Source: Agreia sp. Leaf210
GTDB lineage: Bacteria; Actinomycetota; Actinomycetes; Actinomycetales; Microbacteriaceae
Direction: 5' to 3'
Assembly: GCF_001421485.1 (NCBI RefSeq)
Contig: NZ_LMKK01000001.1
Span: 67,717 to 131,716, forward strand
DNA: 64,000 nt
Part shown: piece by piece, positions 46,103 through 56,300 of the stretch
Layout: each line of letters begins with the position of its first letter
Position numbering within the stretch: position 1 is the first letter of the stretch
Program-made: the position numbers and the translations under genes
The notes under the pieces: generated by a model
What the model saw: only the letters and a program-made list of their open reading frames with translations
The model's database searches: none
Told to the model about the DNA's origin: nothing

Positions 46103-47159
46103 CGTTCACCGCCAACCCCAGCGCCGCGGCCATCAGCCCGACGAGCACGGACACCTGCACGAGGGTCTTCGTCGTGAAGGTCGTTCGCATCAGCGCCAGC
46201 ATCTTCACGTCGATCATGGGGCCGAAGGTCAGGAACGACACGATCGCTCCGGTGCTGAAGATGCCCCCGAACGACAGGATGAAGAACGCGTCGACGTTGG
46301 AACAGACCGACACGACGAACGCCAGGGCCATCAGCGCCAGCACCGACCAGACCGGGTTGCTGCCGAGCGCGACGAGCACGTCGCGCGGCACGATGGTCTG
46401 GATGCCGCCGGCCACGAGCGAGCCGATGATCAGCGCGGGCATGATCCCCGTGGTCTCCCGCACGAACATCGCCAGGCTGCGCACGAGTCGTGACCCGGAC
46501 TCGTCATGCGCGATCGCGCACTCCCGCACGAACCCCGGCGTCAGCAGGGCGTCCGGATCGGAGTGCTTCGAGTAGAGCCACCCGATCGTGTTCGCGATGA
46601 CGAATCCCCCCACGAGTCGCGCGACGAGGATGATCGGGTCTCCCCCGAACGCCTGCTGCGTGGTGATGATGGTGATCGGGTTGAGGATCGGTGCCGCGAG
46701 CAGAAAGGTCAGCGACTCGGGCACCGTGAAGCCACGGATGATGAGCCCGCGCGCCAGCGGTACGTTGCCGCACTCGCATACCGGGAGGAGCATGCCGATG
46801 AGCGAGATGCAGGCTCTGCGGGCCAGTGGGTTCTTGGGCAGGATACGGTCGAAGAATCCCGCGGGGAGCCAGACCTGCACGATCACCGCGAGCACGATGC
46901 CCAGCAGCACGAACGGCAGCGACTCGACGATGACGCTGATCGAGAGCGTGATGAAGTCCTGCATGCGGTTGGGCAGGCTCCACCCGAGGCCCGGGATCAG
47001 CGCGCGCACGGCGAACAACAGAACGACGATGCCGAGGCCCACGCCGACGCGCACCAGCAGCTGACGACCCGTCACCGACGCCGAATGGGTGTGACCCTCG
47101 TGCTCGTCGTGGGCAGCCTCGTCTGCGTGAGGATCGAGGGTGGACCGGGTGGAAGACAT
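46092..47159 (-). CDS. Permease (DUF318/ArsP-YcgR-like)
   Basis: A 355-residue membrane protein of the predicted permease family PF03773. The signature LIGMLLPVCECGNVPLARGLIIRGFTVPESLTFLLAAPILNPITI contains the conserved CECG, shared with ArsP-type arsenite permeases. A second half-repeat includes VSVCSNVDAFFILSFGGIFSTGAIVSFLTFGPMIDVKMLALM. A His-rich N-tail (HADEAAHDEHEGHTHSA) may bind metal. The ATG at 47159 follows TACTCT by 8 nt (near-leaderless). It is divergent from the DUF4031 gene. Confidence 0.88.
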   Translation of the reverse strand: MSSTRSTLDPHADEAAHDEHEGHTHSASVTGRQLLVRVGVGLGIVVLLFAVRALIPGLGWSLPNRMQDFITLSISVIVESLPFVLLGIVLAVIVQVWLPAGFFDRILPKNPLARRACISLIGMLLPVCECGNVPLARGLIIRGFTVPESLTFLLAAPILNPITIITTQQAFGGDPIILVARLVGGFVIANTIGWLYSKHSDPDALLTPGFVRECAIAHDESGSRLVRSLAMFVRETTGIMPALIIGSLVAGGIQTIVPRDVLVALGSNPVWSVLALMALAFVVSVCSNVDAFFILSFGGIFSTGAIVSFLTFGPMIDVKMLALMRTTFTTKTLVQVSVLVGLMAAALGLAVNVVV

Positions 47160-47216
47160 CGGGCACCAGAGTACAAGCCACCCGGAGGGCGGACGCTGAG
47201 AAGCGCCGCGCGGCCG

Positions 47217-47222
47217 TACACT
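47217..47222 (+). promoter_or_regulatory. Candidate -10 box of the DUF4031 gene (TACACT)
   Basis: TACACT lies 10 nt before ATG 47233, so the leader would be only a few nucleotides. No Zur-type palindrome is visible in the divergent gap with the permease gene. Confidence 0.4.
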
Positions 47223-47232
47223 CGGGAAGATC

Positions 47233-47511
47233 ATGACCGTGCTCATCGACTGGCCCATCTGGCCCGCTCACGGCACCGTATGGGGCCACCTCGTCAGCGA
47301 CTCGTCGCTCGACGAGCTTCACGAGTTCGCCCGCAGGGCCGGTCTGCCCGCGCGCAGCTTCGATCTCGATCACTACGACGTGCCCATCGCCCGCCACGAC
47401 GAACTGGTCGCGGCGGGGGCGCTGCCCGTGAACTACCGCGATCTCGTGCGCAGGCTCGAGCGGAGCGGCTTACGCGTCAAAGGCCGCGACCGCCCCGGTG
47501 CGGGGCGATAG
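47233..47511 (+). CDS. DUF4031 domain-containing protein
   Basis: A 92-residue protein that fits DUF4031: VLIDWPIWPAHGTVWGHLVSDSSLDELHEFARRAGLPARSFDLDHYDVP, then the conserved GALPVNYRDLVRRLERSGLR. Its aspartate-rich N-terminus, DWPIWPAHG...FDLDHYD, is the family-defining part. Function unknown. It is convergent with rne and separated from it by 29 nt. Confidence 0.88.
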   Translation: MTVLIDWPIWPAHGTVWGHLVSDSSLDELHEFARRAGLPARSFDLDHYDVPIARHDELVAAGALPVNYRDLVRRLERSGLRVKGRDRPGAGR

Positions 47512-47540
47512 CGGCCTCTGATAGCGCTGAGGTCTGGCTG

Positions 47541-50162
47541 CTACTGCTGCTGTTCCTCGGGTGTTGGAGCCGAGAGCGCTGCAGTGCTCACCCGACGGCT
47601 GCGCGAACGACCCTGACCGGGCTGCTTGGGTTCCGGCAGGGCGCCGAGTACCGAATCGAGCAGTACTTCGGCGTCTCTGTTCGAGATGCGACGCTGGGCG
47701 GCCGGCGCCTTCGCGACGGGGATATCGAGGATCTCGATGGCCGGAAGCCCAGCGATGGCCGGAAGCCCAGCGACGGCCGGAGCCTCGGAGACCTCTGACG
47801 CCGCGGGAGCCTGCGCGGTCTCGGGCTGCGCCTCGACGGCCTCGATCTCGACCTGGGGCTTCGACTGGCGCGCGCGCCGGTTGCCCTTGCGACGCGACGA
47901 GGTCGGCGCGTCAGAGCCGGCCGCATCCGGAGTCGTCTGGACGCTCTCGGACACCGTGGCGACCTCGGCCGCAGCCTCGACGGGAGCCGTCGACGCCGCC
48001 TTGGCCGCCTCGGACTGCTCCTGGGTGATGATGTTCACCGCACCCGTGTGGGTGGAGATGGTCGACGCCGCGATCTTGGCGAGTGCGTTCTTCGCGTCGT
48101 CGGTGATGCCGTGCGGCTTGGTGGCGGGAGCGCTGTGCGACGACGAGCCGTTCGACGAACCATTGCCGTTTGCAGACGACCCGCCTGAACCGTTGCCATT
48201 TCCGTTGCCGTTGCCGCCGTTGCCGCGACCCGATCGACGACGCTCCTGCTGCGGCGCGCCTGACGATGCGGGAGCGCCGCCTGCTCCACGATGCTTCACG
48301 ACCGGGTCGTGGTGCACGATGACGCCGCGGCCCGCGCAGACCTCGCAGGCCTCGCTGAACGATTCGAGGAGGCCGAGGCCCAGCTTCTTGCGGGTCATCT
48401 GCACGAGACCGAGCGAGGTGACCTCGGCCACCTGGTGCTTGGTGCGGTCGCGGCTCAGGCACTCGACCATGCGGCGCAGAACCAGGTCGCGGTTCGACTC
48501 GAGGACCATGTCGATGAAGTCGACGACGATGATGCCGCCGATGTCGCGCAGACGCAGCTGACGCACGATCTCTTCGGCGGCCTCGAGGTTGTTCTTGGTG
48601 ACGGTCTCCTCGAGGTTTCCGCCGGAGCCCACGAACTTGCCGGTGTTGACGTCGACGACGGTCATGGCTTCGGTCCGGTCGATCACGAGGGACCCGCCCG
48701 ATGGCAGCCACACCTTGCGGTCGAGCGCCTTCTCGATCTGCTCCGAGATACGGAACTCGTCGAAAGCATCCCTATCGCCCTCGTAGCGCTCGACCCGATC
48801 GAGAAGATCGGGAGCGACCTGGCCCAGGTAGGTCTCGATCGTCGCGCGGGCATCGTCGCCCGAGATGATCAGACGCTGGAAGTCTTCGTTGAAGACGTCG
48901 CGCACGATCTTGATCAGCAGATCGGGTTCGGAGTGCAACAGGGCCGGAGACTGCTGCTTCTGCACCGCGGTCGAGATCTCGGACCACTGCTTGGTGAGAC
49001 GACTCACGTCGAGGGTCAACTGCTCTTCGGTCGCGCCCTCGGAGGCGGTGCGTACGATCACGCCGACGTTCTCGGGCAGCACCTCTTTGAGGATCTTCTT
49101 GAGTCGCGAGCGCTCGACATCCGGGAGCTTGCGCGAGATGCCGTTCATCGACCCGTTGGGCACGTACACGAGGTAGCGACCCGGGAGCGAGATCTGGCTG
49201 GTCAGGCGAGCACCCTTGTGACCGACGGGATCTTTGGTGACCTGCACCAGGACGGTTGCACCCGGCTTGAGGGCGAGTTCGATCTTGCGCGCCTGATTGC
49301 CGCCGTTGGGGTTCTCTGCCGCTGCGGCGTCCCAGTCGACCTCACCCGAATAGAGAACAGCGTTGCGGCCGCGCCCGATGTCGACGAACGCCGCCTCCAT
49401 GCTGGGCAGGACGTTCTGCACCTTGCCGAGATAGACGTTGCCGATGAGCGAGGCATCCTGTGCCTTGGCGACATAGTGCTCGACCAGCACACCGTCTTCG
49501 AGCACGCCGATCTGGATCTTGTTGTCTTTGGCACGCACGACCATGACCCGGTCGACCGACTCGCGGCGGGCCAGGAACTCGGCCTCGGTCACGACCGGAC
49601 GACGGCGACCGGCATCGCGACCATCGCGACGACGCTGCTTCTTGGCCTCGAGGCGGGTGGACCCCTTGATGCGCTGGGGCTCCGTGATGAGTTCCGGCTC
49701 GGGACGAGGCGTGCGCACCTTGACGACCGTGTTGGCCGGATCGTTGTCTCCCGGCCTGTTGTCCTCACCCGAACGGCGACGCGAACGGCGCCGGACCGAG
49801 GTGTCAGGGCGATCGTCGTCGTCGCTATCGTCGTCGTCGCGCGGGGGCAACGGCTGGATGTCGGGCGCCTGGAAGATCAGCGACGTGGTCGGCCGCACCA
49901 CGGGCGCCTGGACGGGCGCTGCCGTCTGCGCGGCGGGCTCGAGAGGAGCCAGTCCCGGGTGCTCCTCGTCAAAGCCCTTGGAGGCCTCGGCCGGCGCCTG
50001 GGGCGCCTGCTTCGGCTCCTCTGGCAGCGCGGCGGGCGCAACGGGAGCGTCGAGCGCGGGTGCGTCGGCAGACTTCTTCGCCGACTTGCGACCCCCGAAG
50101 AGGCGTTTGCGCGGTGCTGATTCTGTGTTCGATGAACCGTGGTTGTTGTTGTCTTCCACCAT
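47541..50162 (-). CDS. rne: Ribonuclease E/G family endoribonuclease
   Basis: An 873-residue RNase E/G, the main mRNA-decay and rRNA-processing endonuclease. The actinobacterial layout is seen: a disordered acidic/basic N-terminal region (about 1-200), an S1 RNA-binding domain (about 234-330, IGNVYLGKVQNVLPSMEAAFVDIGRGRNAVLYSGEVD) and a catalytic core with VNTGKFVGSGGNLEETVTKNN. The DNase-I-like site, IIVVDFIDM, has the Mg-binding Asp near 544. The zinc-link CEVCAGRG is at about 607. A low-complexity Gly/Asn/Ser C-tail includes a tandem 18-bp repeat. Start is ATG 50162; a long leader precedes it. Confidence 0.95.
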   Translation of the reverse strand: MVEDNNNHGSSNTESAPRKRLFGGRKSAKKSADAPALDAPVAPAALPEEPKQAPQAPAEASKGFDEEHPGLAPLEPAAQTAAPVQAPVVRPTTSLIFQAPDIQPLPPRDDDDSDDDDRPDTSVRRRSRRRSGEDNRPGDNDPANTVVKVRTPRPEPELITEPQRIKGSTRLEAKKQRRRDGRDAGRRRPVVTEAEFLARRESVDRVMVVRAKDNKIQIGVLEDGVLVEHYVAKAQDASLIGNVYLGKVQNVLPSMEAAFVDIGRGRNAVLYSGEVDWDAAAAENPNGGNQARKIELALKPGATVLVQVTKDPVGHKGARLTSQISLPGRYLVYVPNGSMNGISRKLPDVERSRLKKILKEVLPENVGVIVRTASEGATEEQLTLDVSRLTKQWSEISTAVQKQQSPALLHSEPDLLIKIVRDVFNEDFQRLIISGDDARATIETYLGQVAPDLLDRVERYEGDRDAFDEFRISEQIEKALDRKVWLPSGGSLVIDRTEAMTVVDVNTGKFVGSGGNLEETVTKNNLEAAEEIVRQLRLRDIGGIIVVDFIDMVLESNRDLVLRRMVECLSRDRTKHQVAEVTSLGLVQMTRKKLGLGLLESFSEACEVCAGRGVIVHHDPVVKHRGAGGAPASSGAPQQERRRSGRGNGGNGNGNGNGSGGSSANGNGSSNGSSSHSAPATKPHGITDDAKNALAKIAASTISTHTGAVNIITQEQSEAAKAASTAPVEAAAEVATVSESVQTTPDAAGSDAPTSSRRKGNRRARQSKPQVEIEAVEAQPETAQAPAASEVSEAPAVAGLPAIAGLPAIEILDIPVAKAPAAQRRISNRDAEVLLDSVLGALPEPKQPGQGRSRSRRVSTAALSAPTPEEQQQ

Positions 50163-50423
50163 TTCTGGTGCACTCCTTGCCGACCCGGTGGCCGCGCCAC
50201 CCGTCGGTACTCTCCAGAGCGAGCTCGTCGCCTGAGCGACGCCCTCGCCAATCCTTTACACGGGCAGCCGGCGACATAGGCTCTGGCTGCCTTTACGTGT
50301 ACTTCTTTTGTGACTGTACATCTGTGTTCGGAAGAGGCGGGCGACCGATGAGGTTGCGCCTGCTTTCGTTCCGACAAGCCTTCTTTGGCGTCTTCCCGGA
50401 CGCGGCCAGGAGGACTGACGCCA
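50163..50423 (-). promoter_or_regulatory. Long structured 5' leader of rne
   Basis: About 255 nt separate the predicted -10 from the rne ATG and contain no gene. Two hairpins are visible on the minus strand: GGCAGCC/GGCTGCC (50291-50263) and CGTCGC-TCAG-GCGACG (50241-50226). E. coli rne autoregulates through hairpins in a long leader; a similar feedback is plausible but unproven here. Confidence 0.5.
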
Positions 50424-50476
50424 ATTATCGCATGCATTCTCAGAATGCGTATTTTGCCCTGTGCGATAATCCGAAC
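50424..50476. promoter_or_regulatory. Divergent extended -10 promoters of rne and VKOR with central palindrome
   Basis: TGCGATAAT occurs on both strands: minus 50432-50424 for rne and plus 50462-50470 for the VKOR gene. Both fit an extended -10 (TGnGATAAT). Between them GCATTCT-C-AGAATGC (50434-50448) is a perfect palindrome that overlaps both -35 zones. The plus-strand box ends 6 nt before GTG 50477. Confidence 0.65.
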
Positions 50477-51091
50477 GTGGTGGATACGACGATCAAGACG
50501 AGACGGCCCTTCATATTCGCGATCTTCCTGATCGTGGCCGGAGTCATCGGATGGATCGCCGCCTTCGATCTGACTCTCGAGAAGATCGAGACTCTCGTCG
50601 ATCCCTCCCACACTCCGAGCTGCGACATCTCGCCGCTCGTGCAGTGCGGAGCGAACATGTCGAGCGCTCAAGGGTCGGTATTCGGCTTCCCCAATCCCAT
50701 CATCGGAGTCGCGGCGTTCATGGCCCCGATCTTTGTGGGCTTCGCGATTCTGGCCGGCGCGCGATTCGCGGCGTGGTTCTGGATCGCCTTCAACACAGGT
50801 CTCCTGGCGGGCATCGTCTTCGTCGCCTGGCTCATCTCTCAGAGCATCTTCGTTCTGGGAACTCTCTGCCCGTACTGCATGGTGGTGTGGAGCGTGATGA
50901 TCCCGATGTTCTTCTACGTGACGGTCTTCAATCTGAAAGAGGGCCACTTCGGCAACTCGGGCGCGTCGCGACGCATCTTCGCTCGTGTGTACCCGTTTAC
51001 CTGGATCCTCGTGCTTCTCGGTTACCTCGCGATCGTCGTGATGGCGCAGCTCAGGCTCGACGCCATCACGACGATCATTCTGTACAGCTGA
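50477..51091 (+). CDS. Vitamin K epoxide reductase (VKOR) family protein
   Basis: The 204-residue membrane protein is a quinone-linked oxidant of DsbA-like disulfide-forming enzymes in actinobacteria. Five or so helices carry the loop cysteines TPSCDISPLVQCGANMSS (Cys48 and Cys57) and the active-site CPYC (TLCPYCMVVW, near 130). N-glycosylated-type SSA motif NMSSAQGSVFGFPNPIIGV is conserved. Starts at GTG 50477 or 50480; the first is 6 nt after the GATAAT box and would be leaderless. It is convergent with ndk, with 1 nt between stops. Confidence 0.95.
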   Translation: MVDTTIKTRRPFIFAIFLIVAGVIGWIAAFDLTLEKIETLVDPSHTPSCDISPLVQCGANMSSAQGSVFGFPNPIIGVAAFMAPIFVGFAILAGARFAAWFWIAFNTGLLAGIVFVAWLISQSIFVLGTLCPYCMVVWSVMIPMFFYVTVFNLKEGHFGNSGASRRIFARVYPFTWILVLLGYLAIVVMAQLRLDAITTIILYS

Positions 51092-51092
51092 T

Positions 51093-51515
51093 CTAGCCGA
51101 ACCAGATGGCGAGTTCGCGCTGTGCGGACTCGGGAGAGTCGCTTCCGTGCACGAGGTTCTGCTGGACCTTCAGACCCCAGTCGCGGCCCAGGTCGCCGCG
51201 GATCGTGCCGGGTGCCGCCGTGGTCGGGTCGGTCGTTCCTGCGAGTGAGCGGAAACCCTCGATGACGCGGTTGCCGGCGATGCGGATCGCGACGATCGGA
51301 CCCGACTCCATGAACTCGAGGAGCGGCTCGTAGAACGGCTTGCCCTCGTGCTCGGCGTAGTGCGCCGCGAGCAGGCTGCGCTCGGGCTCGATGAGCTTGA
51401 TGTCGACGAGCTGGTAGCCCTTGCCCTCGATGCGGGAGAGGATCTCCCCCGTGAGATTGCGGGCGACGCCGTCGGGCTTGATGAGAACGAGGGATTCTTC
51501 GCTCGTGATGGTCAC
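51093..51515 (-). CDS. ndk: Nucleoside diphosphate kinase
   Basis: A 140-residue NDP kinase that balances NTP pools. The N-terminus ESLVLIKPDGVARNLTGEILSRIEGKGY and the phospho-histidine NLVHGSDSPESAQRELAIWF are intact (His near residue 120). GTG start at 51515, with GGAAGGAC upstream. A TACAGT -10 is likely upstream, so it may have its own promoter besides read-through from ileS-folC. Confidence 0.98.
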   Translation of the reverse strand: MTITSEESLVLIKPDGVARNLTGEILSRIEGKGYQLVDIKLIEPERSLLAAHYAEHEGKPFYEPLLEFMESGPIVAIRIAGNRVIEGFRSLAGTTDPTTAAPGTIRGDLGRDWGLKVQQNLVHGSDSPESAQRELAIWFG

Positions 51516-51578
51516 AGGGATGTCCTTCCAGACAATGGGAAAACGTACCGTTTCACTGTAGCGAGGGTCGCGGACCGA

Positions 51579-51989
51579 TCACGGCTGACCGGCGGCGGCT
51601 GCTGCTTTCTCTCGGTCGATTCGCGCTCCCACGACCATGCAGTACGTCCACAGGCCCACGAAGAGCACACCAACGATCCACATGACGGGCACGAGGAAGG
51701 CGGACGCGATGATCGCGGCCTGCAGCACCCAGCCGAAGGCGTAACCCCACCGGAAGCGCAGGAGTCCTGCCCCGGCCACGAGCGCCACGCACAGCAGGGC
51801 GCCCCCGCCGAGGGCGGGCAGCGCGGGGAGCGCCTTGAGCCCGAAGGCCACGAGGGCGGCGAGGAACATCACGACGCTCTCGAAGCCGAGCACGATGGAA
51901 CCGAGCGACCGTCGCACGGATGCGGGTCGGGCGGGCCTTGTGGGCGTCGCGTCCTCGGCCGGGGGCTGGATGTCTGTCACGGCTTCCAT
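51579..51989 (-). CDS. DUF4233 domain-containing membrane protein
   Basis: A 136-residue protein: about four helices (SIVLGFESVVMFLAALVAFGLKAL, GGGALLCVALVAGAGLLRF, WGYAFGWVLQAAIIASAFLVPVMWIVGVLFVGLWTYCMVV). The family is actinobacterial and almost always found directly after folC. Function unknown. ATG 51989 overlaps folC by 13 nt; an alternative GTG at 51980 would give the 4-nt GTGA overlap used elsewhere in the window. Confidence 0.9.
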   Translation of the reverse strand: MEAVTDIQPPAEDATPTRPARPASVRRSLGSIVLGFESVVMFLAALVAFGLKALPALPALGGGALLCVALVAGAGLLRFRWGYAFGWVLQAAIIASAFLVPVMWIVGVLFVGLWTYCMVVGARIDREKAAAAAGQP

Positions 51990-53392
51990 TTCTCGGCCGA
52001 GGCAAGGGTGATGGCCTCGCCGACGAGCGTGATCGAGCCCGTCACGAGCACGGCGCCCCGTTCCGCCTCGTCTGCGCTGTCCCGAGCGACCTCCATGGCG
52101 CGCTCGAATTCGGGCTCGACCGTGACGCGGTCGCGCCCGACGATGCCGACGACGATCGCCGCCAGCGAATCCGCATCGATCGACCGGTCGCTGGGCGCAT
52201 CCGTCACGACGAATTCGGTGACGACGGGTTCGAGCGCCCGCACGATGCCCTCGACGTCTTTATCGGCGAGGACACCGAGGACGGCGACCACCTTGTCGAA
52301 GGTGAAGTACTCGGTGATGGCCACGGCCAGCGCCTCGGCTCCGCCGGGATTGTGGGCGGCGTCGACCAGCACGGTGGGCTCGATGCCCACCAGCTGCAGA
52401 CGCCCGGGCGATGTCGCGGTGGCGAAGCCCTCGTTCACCACGTCGGATGCGAGTTCGTGCGTTCCCCCGCCGAGGAACGACTCGACCGCCGCGACGGCGA
52501 CGGCGGCATTCTGGGCCTGGTGGGCGCCGTACAGGGGCAGGAACAGATCCGAGTACGTTCCGGCGAGACCCTTGATCGACACGACCTGGCCGCCGACGCC
52601 GACGGCGCTGGAGATCAGCCGGAACTGCTCTCCCTGCACCGCGAGGGTCGATTCGGTGAGCTCCGCCGCGCGCTGCAGCTCGGCCAGAGCTCCCTCCGGC
52701 TGGAGGGCGGTGACCACGTGGGACACCGGCTTGATGATTCCCGACTTGGTGCGAGCGATCTCCTCGACCGTGTTGCCGAGGCGAGAGGTGTGGTCGAGCG
52801 AGATCGGGGTGATGACGGCGACCTGGCCGTCGGCCACGTTCGTGGAGTCCCACTCGCCGCCCATGCCGACCTCGATCACTGCAACGTCGACGGGCGCGTC
52901 GGCGAACGACGCGAACGCCAGGACCGAGAGCGCCTCGAAGAAGGTGATGCGGGGTTCGCCCGCCGTCTCGAGCTCACCGTCGACGATCTGCAGGAACGGC
53001 TCGATGTCTGCCCAGTTCGCCGCCAGCGCCTCGTTGCTGATCGGTTCTCCGTCGACGACGATGCGTTCGTTGAGGCGCTCGAGGTGCGGGCTCGTGAAGA
53101 GTCCCGTACGCAGGCCGTACGCCCGGAGGATGCTCTCCGTGATGCGGCTGGTGCTCGTCTTTCCATTGGTGCCCGTGATGTGGATCACGGGGTACGCACG
53201 CTGCGGGTCGCCCAGCAGCTCGACGACGCGACGGGTGGCCGAGAGCCTGGGCTGAGGAGCGGACTCGCCGATCCTCTCGAGCAGCGCCGCGTAGACCGCG
53301 TCGCCCGCGTCGACGAACTCGTCGGGATCGGTATCGTCGAGCGGACCGATGTACCCGGATTCCTTCGGGTCGGGTGACTCGTGATCAGACAT
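51977..53392 (-). CDS. folC: Bifunctional folylpolyglutamate/dihydrofolate synthase
   Basis: FolC adds glutamate to dihydropteroate and polyglutamylates folates. The 471-residue Mur-ligase-type enzyme has the P-loop [10 protein letters not shown] (residues 74-80 for GTNGKTS), [49 protein letters not shown] and [13 protein letters not shown]. The N-terminal 35 residues are Asp/Pro-rich and not conserved. ATG 53392 overlaps the ileS stop by 8 nt. Confidence 0.96.
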   Translation of the reverse strand: MSDHESPDPKESGYIGPLDDTDPDEFVDAGDAVYAALLERIGESAPQPRLSATRRVVELLGDPQRAYPVIHITGTNGKTSTSRITESILRAYGLRTGLFTSPHLERLNERIVVDGEPISNEALAANWADIEPFLQIVDGELETAGEPRITFFEALSVLAFASFADAPVDVAVIEVGMGGEWDSTNVADGQVAVITPISLDHTSRLGNTVEEIARTKSGIIKPVSHVVTALQPEGALAELQRAAELTESTLAVQGEQFRLISSAVGVGGQVVSIKGLAGTYSDLFLPLYGAHQAQNAAVAVAAVESFLGGGTHELASDVVNEGFATATSPGRLQLVGIEPTVLVDAAHNPGGAEALAVAITEYFTFDKVVAVLGVLADKDVEGIVRALEPVVTEFVVTDAPSDRSIDADSLAAIVVGIVGRDRVTVEPEFERAMEVARDSADEAERGAVLVTGSITLVGEAITLASAEKWKP

Positions 53393-56300
53393 TGCGGATT
53401 CCTGACTGTCGGCTCACGGCGACGATGACGTCGTCGGTGTTCGCGTACTTGGCGCCGCCGATGCGAACGACGTGCTCGGGAGCGGTGGTGACCACGTTGC
53501 CGATCCACTCGGTGACCAGATCTCCACGGTACCCGCCGAGACCGGGGGTGTCACGGGGACCGGAGATGGTGAAGCCCGTGGCGAGGGTCTCCCCCGCCAC
53601 GTCGACGGCAGAGGCCTGACGCAGCGCGTCGGCATCCGCATCGTCGAAGAAGACGAGGTCGAGCACGATGCGGTCGCTCACCTCGAAACCCGCCGACTTG
53701 CGGGCATCCTGCACGGCTCGGATCATGTCGCGTGCGAGACCCTCGGCCTCGAGCTCGGGCGTAGTCGCGGTGTCGAGCAGAGCGAATCCGCCGCCGGCGA
53801 GCAGCGCGAGGGCCGTGTGGGCGCCCTCACCGGCATCCTGCGTCTCGAGCACCAGGTCGTATTCGCCGTCGACGAGGTCGATGCCGCCCGCCGTCACGAC
53901 GCCGTTGCTCTCGGACCAGTCGCCTCCGCGAGCGGCCTTGATGACCTGCTGCACCTGCTTTCCCAGGCGGGGACCCGCGGCGCGCGCGTTCACCGTGAGC
54001 TTCGACGTGATGCCGAACTCGAGAGCGCTGTTCTGCTGCTGCTCGACCAGCGTGACGTTCTTGACGTTGAGCTCGTCGGCGAGGATGCCCTCGAACGGGC
54101 ACAGCGCCTCGACGTTCGAACTCACGATCGTGAGGTTTGCGAGCGGAAGACGCACGCGGAGGCCGTTCTGCTTGCGCAGCGACAGGACGGTCGACGAGAT
54201 CTCGCGCACCTGATCCATGGCGTGCACGAGCGCCGGGTCGGCCGGGAACCGGTTCTCGTCAGGCCAGTCGGTGAGGTGAACGCTCCGGCCTCCCGTGAGT
54301 CCCTTCCAGATGCGCTCGGAGACGAGCGGCAGAAGCGGGGCGGCGACGCGGGTGACGGTCTCGAGCACGGTGAAGAGGGTGTCGAACGCCGCCGTGTCCG
54401 TTCCCGTCCAGAATCGGTCGCGGCTGCGGCGCACGTACCAGTTGGTGAGCACGTCGGCGAAATCGCGCAGCTTCGCGGTCGCGAGCGTCGAGTCGTAGGC
54501 GTCGAGGTCCGACGCCACGTCGTGGATCAGCTCGCGCGTCTTGGCCAACAGGTAGCGGTCGAGCACGTCGGTCGAGTCGGTGCGCAGCCGGGCGTCGTAG
54601 CCCGACTCCCCCGCGGTGTTGGCGTAGAGCGTGAAGAAGTAGTAGGTGCTCCACAGCGGCAGCAGCACCTGGCGCGTCGCCTCCCGGATCGCCTCCTCTG
54701 TCACCACGAGGTTGCCGCCGCGCAGAACCGGCGAGCTCATGAGGAACCAGCGCATCGCATCCGAGCCGTCGCGGTCGAGCACCTCGGAGACATCGGGGTA
54801 GTTGCGGAGGCTCTTCGACATCTTCTGCCCGTCGCTGCCGAGCACGATGCCGTGGCTCACGACGTTGCGGAAGGCCGGGCGGTCGAAGAGCGCCGTCGAC
54901 AGGGTGTGCAGCGTGTAGAACCATCCGCGCGTCTGCCCGATGTACTCCACGATGAAGTCGGCAGGGTTGTGGCTGTCGAACCAGTCCTGGTTCTCGAAGG
55001 GGTAGTGCACCTGGGCGAACGGCATCGACCCCGAGTCGAACCACACGTCGAGCACGTCCTCGATGCGGCGCATCGTCGACTGCCCGGTGGGGTCGTCGGG
55101 GTTGGGGCGCGTGAGCTCGTCGATGTAGGGGCGGTGCAGATCGGTCGGGCGCACGCCGAAATCGGCCTCGAGCTCGTCGAGCGAGCCGTACACATCGACC
55201 CGCGGGTACTCGGGGTTGTCGCTCTTCCACACCGGGATGGGCGATCCCCAGTAGCGGTTGCGCGAGATCGACCAGTCGCGGGCGTTCGACACCCACTTGC
55301 CGAACTGGCCGTCTTTCACGTTCTCGGGGATCCAGTTGATCTCCTGGTTCAGCGTCTCCATGCGGTCGCGGAACTCGGTGACGCGCACGAACCAGCTCGA
55401 CACGGCCTTGTAGATCAGCGGATTGCGGCAGCGCCAGCAGTGCGGGTAGGAGTGCTCGTAGCTGGCCTGACGCAGGAGTCGCCCGTTGGCCCGTAGCAAC
55501 TGCGTGAGCGGCTTGTTCGCCTCGAACACCTGCAGACCCACGACGTCGGAGACGCTCGGCAGGAACCGCGCGCCCTCGTCGACCGAGATCACGACGGGGA
55601 TGCCGGCGGCCTCGCAGATCTTCTGGTCTTCTTCACCGTAGGCGGGAGCCTGGTGCACGATGCCCGTTCCATCGGTGGTCGAGACGTAGTCGGCCACGAG
55701 GATGCGCCACGCGTTCTGCGTTCCCCACGTCTCGGCGTCGGCGTAGTAGTCCCAGAGGCGGTCATAGGTGATACCCTCGAGCTCCGCACCGAGGTGGGTG
55801 CGTGAGATGGCCGCGATGGCGTCGTCGGCCGACTCGTAGCCCAGGTCTTTCGCGTAGTTTCCCACGAGGTCGCTCGCGATGAGGTACTCGTGCGACTCGC
55901 CCTCGAGCCTGTCTTCGTGCACGTCGGCAGCACCCAGCGGGCCGCCCGGCAGCACGGCGTACTGGATGCCCGGGCCGACCGCCAGAGCGAGGTTCGTCGG
56001 CAGGGTCCACGGTGTCGTGGTCCAGGCCAGGGCACGCACGGCGGTGAGGCCGAGCGCCTCGGCCTTGACGCCGGTGAGCGGGAAGGTGACAGTGACCGTC
56101 TGGTCCTGGCGCATCTTGTAGACGTCGTCGTCCATGCGCAGCTCGTGGTTCGACAGCGGAGTCTCGTCGTGCCAGCAGTAGGGAAGCACGCGGAAGCCCT
56201 CGTAGGCGAGCCCCTTCGTGTGCAACTGCTTGAACGCCCAGATGACGCTCTCCATGAAGGTGATGTCGAGGGTCTTGTAGTCGTTCTCGAAGTCGACCCA

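Noticed and set aside
47160-47232. Zur box for the permease/TIGR03943 operon
   Set aside because: Such permease pairs are sometimes Zur-regulated, but no TGAnAATGATTnTCA-like palindrome is present in the gap.
47511-47541. Terminator between the DUF4031 gene and rne
   Set aside because: Only a 6-bp stem with G-U pairs is possible, too weak to annotate.
48291-50120. 609-codon frame antisense to rne; similar long frames at 53472-55496, 51348-53255, 56981-58597, 60222-61820, 11696-13177, 9179-10681, 2282-3724
   Set aside because: All lie opposite genes with strong motifs and show the composition of antisense GC-rich codons.
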